From positions 1,760,001 through 1,824,000 of the forward strand of contig NC_134680.1 in assembly GCF_024713945.1 (NCBI RefSeq): 64,000 bases of DNA, given 5' to 3'. Source of the DNA: Dermatophagoides farinae. Taxonomy: Eukaryota; Arthropoda; Arachnida; Sarcoptiformes; Pyroglyphidae. The position numbers and the translations under genes were made by a program. The notes beneath the pieces are model-generated. The model was given only the letters and a program-made list of their open reading frames with translations. It did no database searches and was not told the origin of the DNA. Positions 59,502 to 64,000 of this stretch are shown here, in pieces. The stretch's first letter is position 1. Every line of letters begins with the position of its first letter.

Positions 59502-62500
59502 TGAAACAGCAGATCCAACAGCAGCCAGCTTAATGTGTGTTAGTGTGTGGGTGTGTGTGAAAAAAACCAAACAATTATCCTAGCTTTAAATGAATGTCAT
59601 AAATTTTCGTTTTTCTAAAAGAAAAAGATTTATTATTATTATTATTATTGAATTCTGTAAATATAAATATAAATTCTAGGATTTTCTATCTATCGAGAAA
59701 TCGACCGATAGATAGATCAATCGATCTATTAAAAAAAAATGAAATGAAATGTGTTTATTTATTCAAACAAAAAAAAAATTCAAAGAATTTTTTCCCTCTC
59801 TCCAGTCAACAACAACACAGGAATCATCGTCAAATGGAATTATGTATGTGAATGGGAATAGAATGAAAAAAGTTTTTTTTTCATTTTTTTTTTAAATGCA
59901 ATGAAAATAGTGATGAATCCATTTTTTTTCTACCCATATATATACTGTTGTGTTGGTGGTGATGATCATCATAGTATATGAATCGAATCATTTCAATCAT
60001 TCATCATTTATCGAATTCTGCAAAAAAAAAATATTTGTTTCGGTCGGTTTTTTTTCTCTTCATTGGTTATTATTTGCTATTTCTGTTGTTGACGTGCTTC
60101 TCTTCTGACGTGGAACCTTGGAACCCCAGAATGTTTACTTGTTTCATAAATAAATACATACATTGCAGGCTTTGTGTACTGTTTTTTTTTCTTTTCTTTT
60201 TTTTTTTGTTCAGTATTTTTTCCATTTTATATTTACCATTTCATCATCATCATCAACAACAACAACAAAAAATTTTGATTTTTTTTCCATTTCCATTTTT
60301 CTCACACACACACACAGTGTGCTCCATTAATATATATGATGATGATTCAACCCAAGTTGCTTGCGGTTATCCATCTCATCATTTTTTTTTCTTCCATCCC
60401 TTTTTCTTCCAACTTTCAAAAAAAAAAAAAAAAAAAAAATTCAATTCATTTCAATTCAACAGAATTTTTCCCAATGAATTCAATAAATGTAAATGAATGT
60501 TGTAATTTTGCTTGGAAAACAATTCTGGAAAAAAATTGTCGATTAGTTAGAAATAATAATATTTGTTATTGTTGTTGAAAAGCTGTTAATTATTTTATCG
60601 GGACATTGAACAAAAACTATAGCTAATCAATCGATTAGAAATTGATCAATTGACTATGTACTCAGTTTTTTTTTGTTACAATATAAATAAAATGAAGGAG
60701 AAAATCTCATATGTTTGTGTGTAAACATACAAACAAATTCAAATGTTCAATCACCATAAAACCCACACACAAATGTATATTCGATGGACGGAAATTGAAT
60801 GATATTCGTATTCCGTTTACAACCATCATAACGAAATCAATGGATAATTGTATAATTTGCTAAATAAAGAAATTAATTAAGTAATAATTTTGTTCATTTA
60901 ATGATGATGATGATGATGATACCAGCATCTATATCATTAATTCACTATAATTGATCCAAATGATGATCATAAAGGAAATTTTGGTTTTGTTGTATTTCTT
61001 TCAATCACAATCTCTAGTTCAATCATTCATACCTTAAGGCTGTTTATATATATATGTTTTTGCAATTTTACTAAAGATTTTCTTATTTCATTTTTATTAT
61101 TATTATTGTTTTCTCTGTGAATGCCTATTATTGTGTGTGTGTGTGTGCACGAATTTGTTTGGATGTGAAAATGATGATTTTTTATGATCGAATTCATGAA
61201 AATGGTCATGGAAATCTTCCAGCAACGAAAAAAAAACCAGACGAATAACAAGAAAAAAAAATAAATCCAAATGGTCTCTATATCGAATGAATCGTGATTC
61301 TCTCTCTCTCTTCACTTATTATTAATAGAACCAATTAATAATTTTTGTTTGATTTGTCATCATAATTTTTTTTTTTTTTTTTTTTTGGTTTAGTATTTGC
61401 CCGCTAGAAAAGTTGTTTTTCGATTTTTTTTTTATTCTGATTGTTGTTATTATTATCATTATATTTCTAATATATATTCATTCGCTCGGTGTGATGATAA
61501 TAATAATGATGATGATAAGTCAATTATCGGCTATCATCTTTTGCGTTTTTCTATATTTTTATCCTGATTCTGGTTATTATTTTACAAACTTTCAATCGAT
61601 CGTTGGCTAAAGGAATTTTTTAGCTTTGATCCGATTTCTTGAAAAGATTTTCTCGTTCTCAAAATTCTTATTTATGAATATCATCATCATCATCATCATC
61701 ATCATCAGCAGCAGCCATCGGCCAAGATTCATTGAATTGCCTTTGTGGATTTGTTTTTCATTTGATTCTTTTTTTATATTCATTTCGTGCATTTCTTATG
61801 AACACACACACACACACACACTTTACTGATGAAATCGGATTTTATTTTGTTTTGTGAAAAAACCAAGCAGCCAAATTTTTGTTGTTTTCTTTTTTTTTTG
61901 TTTTTAGTTGAATATAGAATAGAATTTTCTCTATGTTCACTGGAATCTCTATGTTTCAAGTTTTCTTTATTCATTTTTATTGTTAAATGTTTCGTTTGTT
62001 GTACATTTGAACTTTGTGTTTGGTGTTGGGTGGGTGGCTGTCTGATTGAAACAATTTTATCCAAGTTTTTTTCATGTTGAAATTTGTGAGTAACAAAATT
62101 TTGAATGTGCAAATCATCAAATCATCATCATCATCTCGTTTGTTGAATGACGAAATTTTTCGCACTCTTTAGGAATCAAATTCTTTTCCATGAAATAAAG
62201 ACTGGTTCGAATGTTATGTAAGCGAAATAATAAATACAGAACGTGGATGAAAAATTTAATTTTGTATTCTTTGAGCGAAGGAAAAAACAGCCAAGGCGAT
62301 TAAATCCAATGAAATGATGAAATGATGATGAATGAGAATGGAAAAAAAATATTTTATTGACATTTCTGGGAAAATTTCTTTTCATTGAATAATATTTTTA
62401 TTTCCTAGAAAAATTACAATCTTAATTTTGCTCTAATTAATTGATGATAAAATATATTATTATTATAAAGGCTGTTGGCTAATCATCATCTCTCTTATCA

Positions 62501-62572
62501 TTAATTTATTGGTAACATGTTGAACAAATTTTAAAATGTGAGCAATGTTTTCATTTGCATGATCAACTAATT

Positions 62573-64000
62573 ATGGCTGATGAACAAAAACGTTTGAAAA
62601 TTCTATTCCATTCAATCGAATCGATTGGCCATATAAATGCCTGTATTGGACTTGGTCAAGCATTAACTGAAAATGGACATTATTGTATTTATTTTACTCG
62701 AACTAAATATGCTGGAAATTATTCGAAATTTGGTTTCAAAGAATTACTACTCATTACTAAAGATGATGATGAAAAGTCCGAAAATAACAAAACAAATCAT
62801 CCAAGTGCCAATGACGAATGGATTATTCAACATATGATCACTTCAGGTGTTCTATCATCACGATCATCATTGAAAAAATTAGATCTTTATGATCGCCATA
62901 AAACTGAAGATTATTATGTAAAAAATTTGGCTATCAATATGATCAAATTGCATGATCAGATCGCTCGAATGATCGACGAAGAAAAACCTGATTTAATTAT
63001 TGTCGACCATATGCTTGTTGCACCATGTATTGCATACGGAAAAATTCCCTGGGCTTTTCAATGGAGTTCCAATCCAATTCCGTTGTATCGATCAAAAGAA
63101 CTTCCACCACCTTTTTCTGGTTCGTTTGTCTTTTGTTATTGTTTATTTTTGATGATTAATTGAGAATATTGTTTAAATTCGAAGGATATCCAATCGACGA
63201 CCGTAGTGAATGGACCGAATTTGTTAAAATTTATGAAACTTCAACTAAACCAAGTCTTCAATATTATCAGAACTTGTTGAATCACGAATGTGGCTATCCA
63301 GAAACAGTTGATCCCGAACAATTTCTATTTCTATCACCATATTTTAATATTTATGGTTTTCCATTGGAATTGGATTATATGGATATCGTAAAATTGCCAG
63401 ATAATTTTATTCGATTAGATGCATTTTGTCGATATGAAATCGAACAATTTGAATTTCCCGATGAATTTCGTAGTAAAATTCAACCTAAAGATAAACTAAT
63501 TTATCTATCACTAGGTTCGCTTGGAAGTTGTCATGTTGAATTGATGAATCGATTGATAAATGAATTGTCACGAGCTGTACATACAAAATGTATTGTTTCA
63601 ATGGGACCATTACATGAACGAATTCAGTTGGCTGACAATATGTGGGGCAAACCTTATCTACCGCAACCAAAAATTTTACCATTAGTCGATTTGGTCATCA
63701 CACATGGTGGTAATAATACAATTACTGAAACTTGTATGGCTGGAAAACCAATGATTGTCATTCCATTGTTTGTCGATCAATATGATAATGCACAACGTAT
63801 CCAGGACAAAGGCTATGGATATCGATTAGATCAAAATCAATCGAACGAAACCGAATTGTTAACAATGATTGCAGCCATTTTCAGTGATTATCAAATGCAA
63901 AAACGTTGTACACTAATTAGTGAACGTTTACGGTGTTCAAAATCGAAACAAAAAAAAGCTTGTGAAAAAATTGAACAATTTGTAATGCAATTCAAATCAG
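62573..64000 (+). CDS. UGT: UDP-glycosyltransferase, mite type, 3' end cut by window
   Basis: Family 1 (GT-B) glycosyltransferase, expected to move a sugar from a UDP-sugar onto small lipophilic compounds. Exon 1 is 62573-63119 and exon 2 is 63185-64000, open to the edge. The 65-bp intron (GTTCGT..GAAG) splits a Gly codon, and the visible product is 454 residues. The N-terminal fold has the catalytic His in SIGHINACIG (His20), and IIVDHMLVAP carries Asp145, a candidate for the catalytic dyad partner. The donor-binding signature runs YLPQPKILPL, THGGNNTITE (His356), then VIPLFVDQYDNAQR with the Asp380-Gln381 sugar-contact pair. No signal peptide and no C-terminal membrane anchor are visible, unlike the ER-bound UGTs of insects and vertebrates, so a cytosolic enzyme is inferred. 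I chose ATGGCTGAT at 62573; the frame upstream has no earlier ATG. The stop codon should lie just past the window. Confidence 0.94.

Larger units (their letters stand above)
55088..62572. other. Intronic or intergenic stretch before the UGT gene
   Basis: May be intron of the His-rich gene begun at 53647. Holds the longest microsatellites of the window, a 24-bp palindrome at 59478 and the signal-peptide candidate at 57680. No exon is certain. Confidence 0.5.

Noticed and set aside
59978-60496. 172-codon plus-strand frame
   Set aside because: Mostly poly-Phe, His/Gln repeats and a poly-Lys run from homopolymers and microsatellites. Only SSDVEPWNPRMFTC is complex, and it has no clear splice context.
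63485-63682. 65-codon minus-strand frame
   Set aside because: Shadow of UGT exon 2.

Overview
The window looks like nuclear DNA of a small AT-rich arthropod, most likely an acariform mite of the Dermatophagoides type. Three things point there: spliced genes with many short introns (63 to about 150 bp, GT..AG); very dense (ATC/GAT)n, (GTT/AAC)n, (CA)n and homopolymer microsatellites; and a glycosyltransferase of the signal-peptide-less type found in mites. The species is an inference. I see no bacterial, viral or transposon gene.

Two protein-coding genes are certain. (1) On the minus strand, 15164-23072 holds a complete 15-exon ABCC/MRP transporter of about 1,590 residues. It has an N-terminal TMD0, two six-helix cores and two nucleotide-binding domains. 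All 14 intron phases agree, and the model includes two tiny exons of 56 and 59 bp. (2) On the plus strand, 62573-64000 holds a UDP-glycosyltransferase of two exons with a 65-bp intron, cut by the window edge near its C terminus. Conjugating enzymes such as UGTs and ABCC export pumps belong to the same detoxification route (conjugation, then export), but they lie 40 kb apart and nothing here links their regulation.

Two genes are probable: a single-exon coiled-coil protein on the minus strand (33555-34004), and the first coding exon of a His-rich, single-pass or secreted protein on the plus strand (53647-54172) ending in a perfect donor.

The rest, about 50 kb, is low-complexity DNA. Reading it for splice signals plus open frames gave several exon-like segments that may belong to genes with long introns: plus-strand 1026-1098, 9622-10120, 14332-14770, 41935-42005 and 57680-57775; minus-strand 23851-25540, 31907-32086 and 42742-43110. 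They are listed with low confidence because T-rich sequence yields hydrophobic open frames by chance. Transcript data would settle them.

Layout: 1-14.2 kb, microsatellite-rich with scattered exon candidates; 14.2-15.1 kb, a candidate small plus-strand gene converging on the ABCC gene; 15.2-23.1 kb, ABCC; 23.1-33.5 kb, mostly gene-poor; 33.6-34.0 kb, coiled-coil gene; 34-53.6 kb, gene-poor; 53.6-55.1 kb, start of the His-rich gene; 55.1-62.5 kb, intronic or intergenic; 62.6 kb to the end, UGT.
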